Made by a program: the position numbers and the translations under genes. Below are positions 58,642-59,318 of a stretch of 59,318 bases of DNA, piece by piece (the first letter of the stretch is position 1; each line of letters opens with the position of its first letter). Under the pieces are notes generated by a model. It ran no database searches and was not told where the DNA came from. It was given only the letters and a program-made list of their open reading frames with translations. Source of the stretch: Amycolatopsis thailandensis (GTDB lineage: Bacteria; Actinomycetota; Actinomycetes; Mycobacteriales; Pseudonocardiaceae); NCBI RefSeq assembly GCF_002234405.1, contig NZ_NMQT01000061.1, forward strand, positions 1-59,318, in the 5' to 3' direction.

Positions 58642-59249
58642 GCGGCCCCCACGGCGCCGTTGAGGAAGACGTCGACGAGTTCCATCGTGGTGGGCTCGTC
58701 GCCGTTCGCGTCGAACCGCATCCGGCCGCTGAACAGCAGCGAAAGGAAGAGCGCGGCCAGCTGGGTCGCGGGCAGCCGGAGCCGGTCCTTTTCCGGTTCG
58801 AACAGCTCGGCCATGGCCTCGCGCATCGCGGTCATCGACTCCTTGCGCCGGTCCCTGCCGTCGCCGGGGCCGTGGCGGTGCTCGGGCCGCTTGCCGGAGC
58901 CGTGCATGACCGCCATCAGCGCGCCCATGCGCTGGAGATGCGCGCTGAGCGCGTCGGCCGCCTCGACGAGCCTGTCGTCGAGTGGCTGTTCGAGGTCGAT
59001 CACGGCGATGGCGTCGAGCACCTGGTCGGGCTTCAGCGCTTCGGCGAAGCAGGTGGCGAAGAGCTCGTCCTTGTCCTTGAAGACGCGGAAGACCGTGCCT
59101 TCGCCGATGCCGGCGGCGCGGGCGATCTGGCTGGTGGTGACGCCGGCGCCGTGCTCCACCATCAGGGGCAGCACGGATTGGACGATCATCCTCCGTCGCT
59201 CTTCGGGGCTCATTCCCGGCGCTCTCCGCCGGGCGGTGGTTTCCGTCAT
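58638..59249 (-). CDS. TetR-family regulator of the ABC exporter
   Basis: 203 residues. HTH: RRRMIVQSVLPLMVEHGAGVTT, SQIARAAGIGEGTVFRVFKDKDELF. A His/Gly-rich loop (KRPEHRHGPGDGRDRR) around residue 120 is unusual and could bind metal. First gene of the exporter operon; the operator lies within its promoter. Confidence 0.92.
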   Translation of the reverse strand: MTETTARRRAPGMSPEERRRMIVQSVLPLMVEHGAGVTTSQIARAAGIGEGTVFRVFKDKDELFATCFAEALKPDQVLDAIAVIDLEQPLDDRLVEAADALSAHLQRMGALMAVMHGSGKRPEHRHGPGDGRDRRKESMTAMREAMAELFEPEKDRLRLPATQLAALFLSLLFSGRMRFDANGDEPTTMELVDVFLNGAVGAA

Positions 59250-59256
59250 GCCGTCC

Positions 59257-59286
59257 AGTGTGCGGAGTGAGTGCTCACTCCGTCAA
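59257..59286 (-). promoter_or_regulatory. TetR operator inside the exporter promoter
   Basis: Minus strand -35 TTGACG (59281-59286) and -10 CACACT (59257-59262), 18 bases apart. The spacer contains GGAGTGA-N4-TCACTCC (59264-59270 and 59275-59281). The -10 is 7 bases from the ATG at 59249. Confidence 0.75.
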
Positions 59287-59318
59287 GCGATTAAGGCTGA
59301 AGTACGTGAAGGCCCCCT

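Noticed and set aside
1..59318. tRNA or rRNA genes
   Set aside because: No cloverleaf with CCA-side pairing or rRNA-like sequence was recognised by eye on either strand; a tRNAscan run would settle it.

Overview
The window is chromosomal DNA from a high-GC actinobacterium, most likely Amycolatopsis or a close Pseudonocardiaceae relative. Support comes from the strong G/C third-position bias, many GTG starts, four-base ATGA/GTGA overlaps and leaderless TANNNT promoters. An AftB-like arabinofuranosyltransferase, GTP-dependent PEPCK, an F420-type LLM oxidoreductase, a mycobacterial-type fadA2/fabG4/htdX locus and actinobacterial dynamin-like GTPases point the same way. I see no rRNA, tRNA, CRISPR array, prophage or complete insertion sequence.

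Layout. 0-5 kb: a secreted SdrD-B repeat protein, a methyltransferase, an AftB-like glycosyltransferase and an SDR preceded by an exact 21-bp tandem repeat. 5-12 kb: an amidohydrolase, then a two-component system divergent from a LolD/FtsX-type ABC exporter, with a 24-bp palindrome between them. 12-19 kb: trmB, an unknown protein, two tandem paralogous ABC-2 transporters and a TetR-SDR pair. 19-22 kb: a VOC protein and a second two-component system. 22-28 kb: an envelope/stress-like module of two dynamin-like GTPases, a YqeB-like membrane protein with its TetR, a GrpE-like protein, a P/Q-rich tail-anchored protein and a DUF6802-like protein with calcium-type loops. 28-33 kb: pckG with a long structured leader, an LLM oxidoreductase and an ABC pair. 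33-34.8 kb: an EndoU-like/MafI-like fusion, an XRE regulator and a ~407-bp repeat-bounded non-coding element.

34.8-46.7 kb: a secreted TAP-type peptidase, DUF3311-MctP monocarboxylate uptake, an ECF42-type sigma factor with two DGPF proteins, a MarR-GNAT fusion, a 49-aa small gene, an AAA+ ATPase, a TipA-like MerR regulator, a secreted glycerophosphodiesterase, a DoxX protein and a third DGPF protein. 46.7-54.2 kb: a DrrAB-type exporter and a fatty-acid locus (fadA2 divergent from fabG4-htdX, a TetR regulator and two SCP2 proteins) carrying two matching operator-like sites. 54.2-59.3 kb: an AlbA_2/Schlafen-like protein under an iteron-like hairpin, FxsA, and a TetR-controlled ABC exporter.

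Working together: sensor and regulator genes sit beside the exporters they probably control. The central-carbon genes (pckG, mctP, fadA2/fabG4/htdX) fit growth on organic acids and fatty acids. The most unusual items are the EndoU/MafI-like fusion that lacks the expected first catalytic histidine, the dynamin-GrpE module, and several families of non-coding repeats and long perfect hairpins.
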